Positions 24,515 through 32,624 of a stretch of 64,000 bases of DNA are shown here, piece after piece. This DNA is from Clostridiales bacterium (GTDB taxonomy: Bacteria > Bacillota > Clostridia > Christensenellales > CAG-138): contig SFEL01000007.1 in assembly GCA_004557245.1 (NCBI GenBank), forward strand, positions 62,001 through 126,000, given 5' to 3'. How positions within the stretch are numbered: position 1 is the first letter of the stretch; every line of letters starts with the position of its first letter. The notes beneath the pieces were generated by a model, which saw nothing but the letters and a program-made list of their open reading frames with translations, was not told where the DNA came from and did no database searches. Made by a program: the position numbers and the translations under genes.

Positions 24515-25579
24515 TTAGTTTACTATGTCGTGGCAGTAAAAGCTGCAATCGCTGTTCACGGTGTATGAGAACGAATTGAACGACGCGGCCTCATACGGGG
24601 TAGTGTTTTTGCTTCCCTCCCACCAAACCGAGTAGGGGTAATTGCTGCTCACGGTGATTTTCGTGCCGGCAGGAACCGAGCCGCTGGTAGCGTCTGAATA
24701 GCCGCCGCCGGAGAACTTGCAGAACTTGCAGGAAACGTTATAATAGGTGACAGGCTGCTGTGTGGGCTCGGGCACATAAACGGTCTGCTGTGTGGGCGCG
24801 GGTGCGGCCGTTGGCTTTGTGGTAGGCTTGGGTGTGGATGAGGGGGTATTTTCCTTCTTGAGTACCACCTCATAAACGGTAGTCTCGTTCAGATCATGTA
24901 CGGTAAAGCTCTTTACGGTGCGGTTGTAGTAATACGGCACATCGTTGATGAGCCAATAATCCACAGTATAGCCTGACGGTACATCCGCCTTAACGTATAA
25001 GGTGATCCAGTCGCCGGGCTGTGTTTCATGGGTAACGGTATTCTCATAATCTTCCTCAAAAACGAATTCCGTAAATTTTTCCCCTTTGGGCTTGCCCTTT
25101 TTGTCAAGGAACTGCATTTCGGCGTTTATCGAGGTTACCTTGTGCTCCGGGCGCAGCCTTGCATCCACGACTGTGTTTCCCTGCGCCGTGAACGTGAAGG
25201 TATCTTCCATATCCTCATAGTACTGCGCGCCGTTCAGCTCCCAATAGTCTACCGCCATGCCCTCGGGAACGTCGGCCGTGGCGGTAAGCTCTGCCTGGCC
25301 ATCAACGATAAGCATTGTTTCGCCGTCTATCGTCGAATGGAGCGCAAGAATAAGGTCGCCGTTTTCCCCCTCGGAAGGAGCGGCCGGTTCGGGATCCGGA
25401 GCCTGTATATCCGCGGGTGCGGAAGGCTCGTACCCCGCTTGCTTTGCTTCGTCAAGCTGCTTCTGCATAAGCTGCATTTGGAGCTTCATAGCTTCGATGT
25501 CCGCGTTGCTATTGTCCTGGCATGCGGTCAGGCTAAAAAGTATAAGTATCACCAGCACAGCCGACAGAATTTTTCTCAT
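24515..25579 (-). CDS. Lipoprotein with repeated InlB-B-like modules
   Basis: The 354-residue protein starts at ATG 25579 (AGGAGG seven bases upstream; ATG 25585 is too close) and has a lipobox LTAC (about Cys20). A short coiled-coil-like part (IEAMKLQMQLMQKQLDEAK) follows. Two modules share ADVPxGxxVDYWxxNxxxYY (VPEGMAVDYWELNGAQYY; VPSGYTVDYWLINDVPYY), as in divergent InlB B-repeats. After a Thr/Pro/Lys stalk, a third, weaker one (about 285-354) has VPAGTKITVSSNYPYSVWW and a CKFC pair. It looks like a surface-exposed binding or spacer protein. It is upstream of the zinc-ribbon gene on the same strand. Confidence 0.77.
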   Translation of the reverse strand: MRKILSAVLVILILFSLTACQDNSNADIEAMKLQMQLMQKQLDEAKQAGYEPSAPADIQAPDPEPAAPSEGENGDLILALHSTIDGETMLIVDGQAELTATADVPEGMAVDYWELNGAQYYEDMEDTFTFTAQGNTVVDARLRPEHKVTSINAEMQFLDKKGKPKGEKFTEFVFEEDYENTVTHETQPGDWITLYVKADVPSGYTVDYWLINDVPYYYNRTVKSFTVHDLNETTVYEVVLKKENTPSSTPKPTTKPTAAPAPTQQTVYVPEPTQQPVTYYNVSCKFCKFSGGGYSDATSGSVPAGTKITVSSNYPYSVWWEGSKNTTPYEAASFNSFSYTVNSDCSFYCHDIVN

Positions 25580-25638
25580 TATCATTCCTCCTAAGCTTAC
25601 TTGCGATTGTCTCATTATTTATGTGAAAACGAGCTTTG

Positions 25639-26022
25639 TTAAAGCGCGTCGATCACAGCGGAAAGGTATGTCGCAGAAATAGAACAATATATGAAGTTGT
25701 CGATAAGGCCGTCCTTTTTTGCCTGCCGCACCTTGTCGGCAAGCTTTTTCTCTGCGTTTTCATCCACTACAAGCACGATCTTGCAATCGGCGCATTGAAG
25801 CTTGACTTCATTGCGCTGTTCAAGCCGCTTTTCTAAATCCCAGGGGGCGAGGGCAGTGACCTCCATGATAAGTGCGTAAGGATGCAGTATGCGGCAAAGC
25901 TCCGTCGTTTCATCCGGCTTGTCGGCGTTGTAGACTTCAAAATCGGAATCAAATCTTGTCAACGCCTGCTTTATGGCGTCAGCGGAAAGACTGTTCTTCA
26001 TATCAATAATCACGCGGCGCAC
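25639..26022 (-). CDS. Receiver-like protein with Glu at the phosphoacceptor position
   Basis: I choose GTG 26022, 127 residues, because the longer frame would run across a terminator and GGTGG lies just upstream. The sequence starts VRRVIIDMKNSLSADAI and has a CheY-like alternation of strands and helices. YALIMEVTA aligns by eye with DLILMDVCT of the response regulator at 27119-27754, putting Glu54 where that protein has Asp54; the conserved Lys near the C terminus is also not evident. If the fold is right, it cannot be phosphorylated in the usual way and might be locked in one state. No output domain is present. Co-oriented with the two-component genes upstream. Confidence 0.55.
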   Translation of the reverse strand: MRRVIIDMKNSLSADAIKQALTRFDSDFEVYNADKPDETTELCRILHPYALIMEVTALAPWDLEKRLEQRNEVKLQCADCKIVLVVDENAEKKLADKVRQAKKDGLIDNFIYCSISATYLSAVIDAL

Positions 26023-26118
26023 AATTCCACCCGTCCTTTCCAAACCAGATATATAGGGCCAATACTTTTGTAACTCCCAATCCGATTCCTTAAAAATAGT
26101 GTAGCAGGCATAATTAAA

Positions 26119-26147
26119 AAGAACCCCATTCACATGAACAGGGCGGA
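26119..26147 (-). terminator. Minus-strand terminator
   Basis: On the minus strand CCCTGTTCA pairs with TGAATGGGG (with G-T pairs) and is followed by TTCTTTTT. It contains the same CCCCATTCACATGAACAGG core as the terminator near 27.1 kb. Confidence 0.65.
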
Positions 26148-26173
26148 GAAATTTTATGTGGGATTGTTTTGCT

Positions 26174-26653
26174 TTATGCCCAGCCCGGGCGGAATGATTC
26201 TCTCCATAAAAGGCGTATCGGTTCGCTTTGTGTCCCATCGGCTAATGAGGTCAGGATCACATATATCGTACCATCCTCATACCACATTTCATCAAGCTCA
26301 CAAGCGGACGCTCCGTTCGCATCCGGATATATGCAGGAATTCGGGTCGATTTGCATGTCAAACCGTGCGTCGAAGTCCTGAGACTGTGTAGCGGCGTCAA
26401 ACGAAAATGTGGCTATGAGTGCATACACGCCGTCGATTTTCAGCGTAAAGTCGTAGCCATCGATATCAATGATGGTTTTCTCGTCTTCGGAGGCCCACGT
26501 TCCTGCTACCCTTTCGAGCTTCCATGCATCGTTGTTGAGCCGGCTGTTTTCTGCCGAGGCTTGTAGCGCCGGGCGCAGAAAAGCCCATACGACAACGCCA
26601 AATATAATGACTATTCCAATTAGAATTGCGATAAGGAAGTTCCTTTTCCCCAT
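26174..26653 (-). CDS. Membrane-anchored protein of unknown function
   Basis: The 159-residue protein has an N-terminal membrane anchor (about 5-27), and the rest should lie outside. The outer part starts near VAGTWASEDEKTIIDIDGYDF and has alternating strands with DG turns (KIDGVYALIATFSF), again similar in style to the calycin-like modules of the downstream lipoproteins. A GAGGCAG ribosome-binding site precedes the ATG. It is followed by its own terminator, so it may be expressed separately from the five lipoprotein and membrane-protein genes further downstream. Function unknown. Confidence 0.7.
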   Translation of the reverse strand: MGKRNFLIAILIGIVIIFGVVVWAFLRPALQASAENSRLNNDAWKLERVAGTWASEDEKTIIDIDGYDFTLKIDGVYALIATFSFDAATQSQDFDARFDMQIDPNSCIYPDANGASACELDEMWYEDGTIYVILTSLADGTQSEPIRLLWRESFRPGWA

Positions 26654-26701
26654 TTGCTGCCTCGTTTCAAATTATGCTGCTCCTTTAAGAGATGATAGCG
26701 G

Positions 26702-26980
26702 CTATGCTGCCAACCCATGAAGTTTGTTCATGCTGGATACGACGCTTCTGCCCTCCGGCGTTTTCTGATTCTTGTGTCCCCAGTCCAGCATCCTTTGCCG
26801 CGCTTCATCCGGGGTAATGAAAAATGGGATGATAAGCTCCGGCATCTGCTGGGGGCATGAAAATTCCCTCCTGATCAGCTTGCCGCCGCAGAAGGGGCAG
26901 CGATAGGTCTGATTGATAATGTCAAAGCCTGCCGGTGCGCCGCAGTTTTTACAGTATATTCGTAACGGAATATTGCTCAT
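26702..26980 (-). CDS. Truncated TFIIB-type zinc-ribbon protein
   Basis: The 92-residue protein has an N-terminal zinc ribbon (YCKNCGAPAGFD and YRCPFCGGKL, CxxC pairs at about 10-13 and 28-31), then a third Cys-containing strand and ELIIPFFITPDEAR. I know this beginning from clostridial zinc-ribbon proteins of 300 or more residues, which continue with a large second domain. Here the frame ends just after MNKLHG, and the other frames downstream do not continue it. A deletion is more likely than a frameshift. It has a good ribosome-binding site (GGAGGAAG), so the fragment may still be made. Confidence 0.6.
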   Translation of the reverse strand: MSNIPLRIYCKNCGAPAGFDIINQTYRCPFCGGKLIRREFSCPQQMPELIIPFFITPDEARQRMLDWGHKNQKTPEGRSVVSSMNKLHGLAA

Positions 26981-27071
26981 GTTCTTCCTCCGAGAATTTT
27001 CTTCATGCTGATATCCTTCAAGCCCAAAAGCAAAATCGAGCTTCCGATAATAGGGTATCAGATAAACAAAA

Positions 27072-27103
27072 ATCGCGCCCCATTCACATGAACAGGACGC
27101 GTT
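27072..27103 (-). terminator. Terminator of the two-component operon
   Basis: On the minus strand CGCGTCC pairs with GGGGCGCG around a loop containing TTCATGTGAA, followed by ATTTTTG. It follows the response-regulator stop by about 15 bases. The same core sequence occurs in the terminator at 26119-26147. Confidence 0.7.
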
Positions 27104-27118
27104 GAAAACTATGATACG

Positions 27119-27754
27119 CTATTCTTCATCTCCGATGCTTGGAATGATGAACTGCTTTTTCGCCACGGCGATGGCCAGCAGGGTCTTGTTTGGATAGCCG
27201 GTTTTTGAGAGGATGTTGGATATATGATAATTAACGGTGCTTCGGGATATGCCAAGGGCTTTCGCAATCTCGTCATATTCAAGCCCCTCCATCACCTGCC
27301 GGAGCACCCGAATTTCCCCTTCGGTAAGGTCGGCGGAGGTAGCCTGCCCCAGCTTCACCGTAGGCCTTTCCATGGGGAAAATATGTTCTCCGTTCATGGT
27401 GCGATCCATCACGTCAATAAGCTCCTCTGGGCTGATCTCTTTATACCAGAAGCTGTCCACCTTCGCTTCGCGGGCTCTGTCGAGGTAGCCGGCCTCCGGC
27501 AAGGAGGTCACTATGATGATCTTGATACGGGGGAACGCTGCCTTTATCTCCTCTGCAGCGGCGATACCGTCTTTTCTTCCAAGAGTACACACGTCCATCA
27601 AGATCAGGTCGATGGGCTTTCTTGCGCAAAAGGACAGCGCCAGTCCCGCATCGGAGATCGTCCCCGAAAGGGCATAGCGCATAGATGAGCGCACGATGCT
27701 TTCCATATTCTCACGCGCCATGCGCTGGTCCTCCACGATAAGCACTTGAATCAT
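27119..27754 (-). CDS. LuxR/NarL-type response regulator
   Basis: The 211-residue protein has a receiver domain (1-120) with acidic pocket residues Glu8 and Asp9, phosphoacceptor Asp54 in LILMDV and a Lys in FWYKEISPEEL near 105. A LuxR-type helix-turn-helix follows (about 145-205): LTEGEIRVLRQVMEGLEYDE and GISRSTVNYHISNILSKTGY. It should bind DNA when phosphorylated by the kinase whose stop codon overlaps its start in ATGA. No binding site can be recognised in the window. The lipoprotein genes downstream on the same strand and the vWA gene are reasonable targets, but this is inference. Confidence 0.93.
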   Translation of the reverse strand: MIQVLIVEDQRMARENMESIVRSSMRYALSGTISDAGLALSFCARKPIDLILMDVCTLGRKDGIAAAEEIKAAFPRIKIIIVTSLPEAGYLDRAREAKVDSFWYKEISPEELIDVMDRTMNGEHIFPMERPTVKLGQATSADLTEGEIRVLRQVMEGLEYDEIAKALGISRSTVNYHISNILSKTGYPNKTLLAIAVAKKQFIIPSIGDEE

Positions 27755-29043
27755 TGCAAAAAACCTCTCTCTATTGGTATGGTGATGGTCAACTTGAACT
27801 CCGGCAGGGACTGTATATCTATCGTTCCGCCAAGATGGATCACACGTTTCGTAAGGTTTGCAAGGCCGCCACGAGGCATGATCTTCTCCTTTGGGGCGCG
27901 ACCGTTATTGGTAATGACGAGAGTATGGCTTTCTTCATTGTGCATGACCGATGCGCGAAGCTCCGTAGCGTTGGCGTGCCGGACGCAGTTTGTGAGGCTC
28001 TCACGCAGGGCGCCCAAGAACACGCCTAAAGCATCAGAGCCCTGGGGCAGCTCGCCATCAATGCGGATATCTACCCCGATGGCTTCGGCGTCCCGCATAA
28101 GCCCGTTTAACTCGCCCCTGTCTGCCAGAGCGTCATTATCCTGCTTCACGAGGGCCACGGATCGTTGCCAGTCACGAATGAGCGCGTCCATTTCTTTGGG
28201 GGGCCGGTTTTGAAGCAGTACTTGCCGCGCCGCCATCAGCCCTGCGCCCATGCGGTCATGCAGCGCCGTCTTGAAGGATAGCATTTCTTCTTCCTTAGTC
28301 ATAGCCACGACATTTTCCGAAAGTCTGCGGATGTTTCTTCCAAGCTCCCTAAGTTTCTCCGTTTGTGCTTCTATTTCCAGCCTTTTTTCATATAGTTCGG
28401 TCACGTCGTAAAAGACGGTTTCTGTGTATGCGCTGCCATTGCCCGGCCACACCTTGTTTTCGGTGAATAGCCACGCCTTACCGCTTGGAAAAAGATAGAC
28501 CGGTTCATCATCGGAGAGCCTGATGATGCCCGTATGCGCATCGCACTCGGCAAGCGCCGCATGAAGCTCGGATAACGATTGCAGGTCGCTTTGGGACAGA
28601 GCGTAGAATAAGCGGTACATTTGAAGATTGCACAGTTTGACCATGCCCTTTTCCGTAAAGTAGCAGACGGCAGCGGGCAGCGAATCCATGGCTTCCTTTA
28701 TGGAGTTGCGGTCAATGACGCGGTATCTTTTGTGCCATCTTATCACAATACCCCCTATCCCATACAAGCCCAACATGAAAGCTGTGCACCACAGGAGCGA
28801 TATGGAGATGGGAGAGTGGAATACCAATGGATAGCCCTTGAAAATATAGCTGTGCTCGGCGCACAGGATGATGAAAACATTAAAGAACAGAAGGAACACT
28901 GCGGCGTTTACGATCCATGCCAAGCGATTTCCCCTTTTCCCAAAGGTAATGAACAGCAGCGTCAGCATCAGCAAAAGAGATGCGAATAACACGAGCAAAA
29001 GCCCGGTACGCTCTGCAAATGTGGAAAGACAAAACGGCGTCAC
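27751..29043 (-). CDS. Sensor histidine kinase, NarX/HisKA_3-like
   Basis: I favour GTG 29043 (overlap GTGA with the previous stop, and GGGGG upstream); ATG 29085 gives 14 more residues but has no ribosome-binding site. The protein has three membrane segments in the first 100 residues, a PAS-like region (about 113-215), a coiled coil, an H-box ALHDRMGAGLMAAR (His262) of the HisKA_3 type that pairs with LuxR-type regulators, an N-box RESLTNCVRHANAT, and NNGRAP with GGLANL of the ATPase lid. It overlaps the response-regulator start by 4 bases. The signal is unknown; the short loops between membrane segments give little room for an external sensor. Confidence 0.9.
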   Translation of the reverse strand: MTPFCLSTFAERTGLLLVLFASLLLMLTLLFITFGKRGNRLAWIVNAAVFLLFFNVFIILCAEHSYIFKGYPLVFHSPISISLLWCTAFMLGLYGIGGIVIRWHKRYRVIDRNSIKEAMDSLPAAVCYFTEKGMVKLCNLQMYRLFYALSQSDLQSLSELHAALAECDAHTGIIRLSDDEPVYLFPSGKAWLFTENKVWPGNGSAYTETVFYDVTELYEKRLEIEAQTEKLRELGRNIRRLSENVVAMTKEEEMLSFKTALHDRMGAGLMAARQVLLQNRPPKEMDALIRDWQRSVALVKQDNDALADRGELNGLMRDAEAIGVDIRIDGELPQGSDALGVFLGALRESLTNCVRHANATELRASVMHNEESHTLVITNNGRAPKEKIMPRGGLANLTKRVIHLGGTIDIQSLPEFKLTITIPIERGFLQ

Positions 29044-30695
29044 TCCAATTCGCCCCCCTTCGGGAGCCTGAGTGTCAGACTCCATGTGCCGTCGTCTTCG
29101 CGGACGGCCTTAATACCGTATAAATCAATTGCGGAAAGGTTGGCAGGGCTGACCGCCTCGATGTGTGCGATCACATCGCCGGTCCTTTCAGAAACATGCA
29201 CCCAAATACCCGTCAAGCCCTCAAGCGCCGCCTCCACAACAGACTGGAACATGTCGTATATCCGCGTGGCGGTATCAATCGCTATCATTCCCTCAAGCTT
29301 AAGCGTCAGCTCACATATCACACCCATAAGCTCCAGATTCTGCATCGATTCGTTCAGGCAAAGAGAAAGCTCGGCGGCGGGCAGAAGTTTGTTTTGTTCC
29401 CCCAGGAACACCAGATTACCTCTGCGCTTTATATATGCGCCGAAGACGGCTGCCTTTGCGAGGAGCTTTTTTCTTTCGCTTTCTTCGACCGTTTGGCAGT
29501 AAGCCTCAAGGACTCCGTTCAAAAGCGCATTTTGTTTCGCCGTCTGCTGTTGCAGCAGGTCGTACAGCCGGTTCTTTTCCCTGAGCTGGCTGATGAGACG
29601 CTTGGTGTTGTAGTTTTCGCGTTCCACATCGTTTGCGTGCTTAATCTGCTCTTGGTTCGCCTTGAGCTCGTCTATGGCGTCGGCAAGCTCCGTCACATCC
29701 TCCTGCCAAACTACGAAGCCCGCGCGTATAGCGTTGCCCTTGAGCAATGTGTTCCGGTCAAGAGCAACCGTACCCGTTTCCGTCTGCCTAAGCACCGGTT
29801 TTGGCAGTTTGGATACGGAAAATGAGGAATAGACCACGTTATAATTTTTGTCTACGATTTGGGCAGAGATCGTGGACACAGGGAAAAGCAGATCGTAGCC
29901 CGTGTTGGATTGGATGAAGCCGCATTGGATACAGCTTTCAAATACTGCCGTATAAAGCAGACACTGCATGACGGTGACATCTCCCGCCAGGGTCATAAGC
30001 CAGGGAACGCCAGCGATATACATAAGCCCGTACAGCAGCGATACCCCAAAAGGAACGAGCGGCAGCCAAAGCACCCTGCGGCTTTGTGGGATCCTGCACT
30101 TGAACAGCATGATGATGATCGCCGCCGCCGCGCACAGAGCTTCCCAACAGATGACGAACCAATAACCTGTGTTGTAGGTATAGCTTTTGTCTGTCCAGAT
30201 GTCTGTGCCCGGAGGGAACGTGAACACGAGCTGATGAGAGTCATTGGTAAGCACCAGCAATACGAGTATCGCCGTGGGAATATACAGCGCGGCCGTCCAT
30301 CTGGGCAGATGATAGTTTTCGGCTTTTCCAAGGGAAAGAGCTACAAACAGCGCCATGAGCGGAATAAAAAGCATTGGAATATAGTAAGCGTACCAAAGCT
30401 GGCGGTTCACGTTAAAATTCATACCAAGGTGGAATTTAATAGTGCGTATCGTCAGCCAAAATACAATGAGAACGGAGGCGGCAAGCAAATACCGCCGTAT
30501 CTGCTTCTGCACGATGCGGCGCCATACGGATACGCCCCATGCGCCAAACAGACCGATGTAAATAAACGAGCGCACAAGCCCCGCAAACGTTGGCAGCGTT
30601 CCCGCGTTCCCGATGAAACGCAGGTAGATGGCAAGAAGGATTAACAGCAGGACGATAACGGCTGTGCGAATAAGTGCCTTATTCTGCTTTTGCAT
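29040..30695 (-). CDS. 7TM sensor protein without a visible phosphoacceptor His
   Basis: ATG 30695 has GGGAGG seven bases upstream and gives 551 residues. The first half has seven or eight membrane segments and TNDSHQLVF with YNTGYWF, as in the N-terminal 7TM sensor region of some histidine kinases. A PAS-like region and a coiled coil (about 335-385) follow. In place of an H-box I read VFGAYIKRRGNLVFLGE, with no His. An ATPase-like region follows, in which the N-box equivalent is DMFQSVVEAAL without the usual Asn. It may be a pseudokinase or co-sensor working with the true kinase encoded next, whose start overlaps its stop. Confidence 0.75.
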   Translation of the reverse strand: MQKQNKALIRTAVIVLLLILLAIYLRFIGNAGTLPTFAGLVRSFIYIGLFGAWGVSVWRRIVQKQIRRYLLAASVLIVFWLTIRTIKFHLGMNFNVNRQLWYAYYIPMLFIPLMALFVALSLGKAENYHLPRWTAALYIPTAILVLLVLTNDSHQLVFTFPPGTDIWTDKSYTYNTGYWFVICWEALCAAAAIIIMLFKCRIPQSRRVLWLPLVPFGVSLLYGLMYIAGVPWLMTLAGDVTVMQCLLYTAVFESCIQCGFIQSNTGYDLLFPVSTISAQIVDKNYNVVYSSFSVSKLPKPVLRQTETGTVALDRNTLLKGNAIRAGFVVWQEDVTELADAIDELKANQEQIKHANDVERENYNTKRLISQLREKNRLYDLLQQQTAKQNALLNGVLEAYCQTVEESERKKLLAKAAVFGAYIKRRGNLVFLGEQNKLLPAAELSLCLNESMQNLELMGVICELTLKLEGMIAIDTATRIYDMFQSVVEAALEGLTGIWVHVSERTGDVIAHIEAVSPANLSAIDLYGIKAVREDDGTWSLTLRLPKGGELE

Positions 30696-30746
30696 TGCGC
30701 TGCCTCCCTTCCCCAATCATAAGCGGTTACTATAAAAAACATAACA

Positions 30747-30755
30747 ATTATAGCA
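30747..30755 (-). promoter_or_regulatory. Extended -10 promoter of the sensor operon
   Basis: Read on the minus strand, TGCTATAAT is an extended -10 element about 50 bases upstream of ATG 30695. No good -35 is seen at 17 bases, as often with extended -10 promoters. Confidence 0.55.
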
Positions 30756-31070
30756 TCAAAAATGCGGGAAAGTCTATCCAGGAGATACGGTAGCGGTTTG
30801 ACACCTTCTGCAAATGCTTACATAAAGAATTCACTCGAATAACTCGCTTGTTTACCGCACAATCATCGTCAACACATTTATGCTTTTAGCATTTGCAGGG
30901 AGGCTCCCTGCAGGATGCTTCAGTTCTTTTTATCGTTCATATAGGAATATCACCTTCGTTGCATTGCATAATAAGAAGCGGCCCATGATTGTTTGAATAA
31001 GCCGCTTGCGTGGGTGATTTTATTGAATGCTTATCGGTCTGGATATCGTTTGCAGCGCGAACGTATGCGA
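30756..31070. other. Non-coding region at the right edge of the island
   Basis: I see no gene here. TGCAGGGA/TCCCTGCA (30894-30912), extended by AGCAT/ATGCT, forms a strong hairpin ahead of TTCTTTTTA, a possible plus-strand terminator. AAGCGGC/GCCGCTT near 30970-31005 could form another stem. This stretch separates the island from the tRNA-Arg gene. Confidence 0.4.
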
Positions 31071-31076
31071 AAAATA

Positions 31077-31104
31077 AAAAAAGCACAGACAATGTCCGTG
31101 CTTT
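31077..31104. terminator. Terminator downstream of tRNA-Arg
   Basis: AAAAGCACAGAC and GTCCGTGCTTTT pair with one mismatch around AAT. It has T runs on both strands and lies about 30 bases after the tRNA 3' end on the minus strand. Confidence 0.75.
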
Positions 31105-31135
31105 TAGGCGATATATCTAAATAGATACATCATGT

Positions 31136-31212
31136 TGGCGCGCCCGGCGCGATTCGAACGCGCTGCCTTATGCTCCGGAGGCATACGCTCTATCCAAGTG
31201 AGCTACGGGCGC
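31136..31212 (-). tRNA. tRNA-Arg (anticodon CCG)
   Basis: On the minus strand a 77-base cloverleaf is complete: acceptor GCGCCCG/CGGGCGC with CCA encoded, D arm AGCTCACTTGGATAGAGC, anticodon stem TATGC/GCATA with loop CTCCGGA (anticodon CCG, reading CGG), and T arm with GTTCGAATC. It lies downstream of radA on the same strand and is followed by a terminator. It also borders the island with unusual codon use, so it could have been an integration site, although no integrase or repeated tRNA end is visible. Confidence 0.95.
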
Positions 31213-31260
31213 CTGTCTTATTATGATAGCATTTTTGGCGGGATAATTCAACCCCAAAAG

Positions 31261-32601
31261 CTAAATGCCCAATATGCACAGCGCTTCGCGTATATTCTTT
31301 ACACGGGTATAATTCAGGCCGTCTACCTTGGGAAGGGTGTCGCTATTGGGGACGACTATGTGGGAGAAGCCAAGCCGGGCGCACTCCTGTATGCGCTTGT
31401 CCAACCGGTTTACGGGGCGGACTTCGCCTGTAAGCGAAAGCTCCCCAAGAATGGCGGTACGGGGCGGAAGGGCGATGTCTGCGCCTGCGCCTGCTATACA
31501 CATGGCTACGGCAAGGTCGCCGGCACGCTCGTCAAGACGTATGCCGCCTACTACGTTAGTGTAAACGTCCTTGTCGTAGAACCTCAGGCCAGCCTTCTTT
31601 TCCAGCACTGCCAGCAGCAGCACGAGGCGGTTGTTGTCTAGGCCCGCGGCCATGCGGCGGGGGTTGGAGAAGGGAGAGGTAGAAAGCAGCGCCTGCACCT
31701 CAACCATCATGGGGCGGGTGCCTTCCATGGCGCAGGTAACCGCACAGCCGGGAAGATCCGCGCCGGTTATGAACAGCGTGGAGGGGTCGGATATCTCCGC
31801 CATGCCGGTGGAGCGCATCTCAAAGACGCCTATCTCGTCAGTGCTGCCAAATCGATTCTTTACCGAGCGCAGCAGGCGGAAGGAATCCTGCCTGTCGCCT
31901 TCAAAATAAAGCACCGTATCCACCATATGCTCGAGTATGCGGGGACCTGCTATGGCGCCGTCCTTAGTCACGTGGCCTACGATAAATGTGGCCGCGCCGG
32001 TGCGCTTTGCCATGCGGGTGATGAGGGAGGTGGCCTCCCGTATCTGGGATATGCTGCCGTTTGTACCGGAGCAGTCCGCCGAGTACATAGTCTGTATGCT
32101 GTCTATCATTACGTAGGCGGGCTTTACCCGGTCCACCTCGCTCTCGATGGCGGAAAGGTCGTTTTCGGCCAGTATGAGCATGTCTCCGCCTACGCCGAGA
32201 CGCTCCGCCCGAAGCTTTAGCTGGGACGCGGATTCCTCGCCGGTGACGTATAATACTGTGCCCTGTTTTGTAAGCTCTGCGGCTGTCTGCATGAGGAGGG
32301 TAGACTTGCCTATGCCGGGATCGCCGCCCAAAAGGGTGACGCTGCCGGGTACTATGCCGCCGCCGAGAACTCTGTCAAGTTCTCCTATGCCTGAGGACAC
32401 GCGGCCGGAGGCGGTAGTGGTGACATCGGCTAAGGGTATGGCGTGGGCGTAGGTGAGGTTGTTTATGGAGGGAGCGGAGGATATCTTCTTTTGCTCCAAC
32501 ATGGTGTTCCAGCTGCCGCAGGCGGGACATTTACCCAGCCACTTGGTGCTTTCGTAGCCGCATTCCCCGCAGAAAAATACGCTGCCCTTCGCTTTTGCCA
32601 T
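31261..32601 (-). CDS. radA: DNA repair protein RadA
   Basis: RadA (Sms) is a RecA-related ATPase that helps branch migration during recombination. The 446-residue protein has an N-terminal zinc finger (Cys11, Cys14, Cys25, Cys28), Walker A GDPGIGKST (93-101), the RadA-specific KNRFG motif near 250 and a C-terminal Lon-like domain (LSLTGEVRPV). The length is normal. It begins 23 bases after the propeller gene upstream on the same strand, so they are probably co-transcribed, and tRNA-Arg follows 48 bases downstream. Confidence 0.97.
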   Translation of the reverse strand: MAKAKGSVFFCGECGYESTKWLGKCPACGSWNTMLEQKKISSAPSINNLTYAHAIPLADVTTTASGRVSSGIGELDRVLGGGIVPGSVTLLGGDPGIGKSTLLMQTAAELTKQGTVLYVTGEESASQLKLRAERLGVGGDMLILAENDLSAIESEVDRVKPAYVMIDSIQTMYSADCSGTNGSISQIREATSLITRMAKRTGAATFIVGHVTKDGAIAGPRILEHMVDTVLYFEGDRQDSFRLLRSVKNRFGSTDEIGVFEMRSTGMAEISDPSTLFITGADLPGCAVTCAMEGTRPMMVEVQALLSTSPFSNPRRMAAGLDNNRLVLLLAVLEKKAGLRFYDKDVYTNVVGGIRLDERAGDLAVAMCIAGAGADIALPPRTAILGELSLTGEVRPVNRLDKRIQECARLGFSHIVVPNSDTLPKVDGLNYTRVKNIREALCILGI

Positions 32602-32624
32602 ATTATGCTCCTTGGATCTTATTA

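Noticed and set aside
31136..31212. tRNA-Arg as the attachment site of an integrated element
   Set aside because: No integrase gene and no second copy of the tRNA 3' end are visible in the window, although the island ends nearby.
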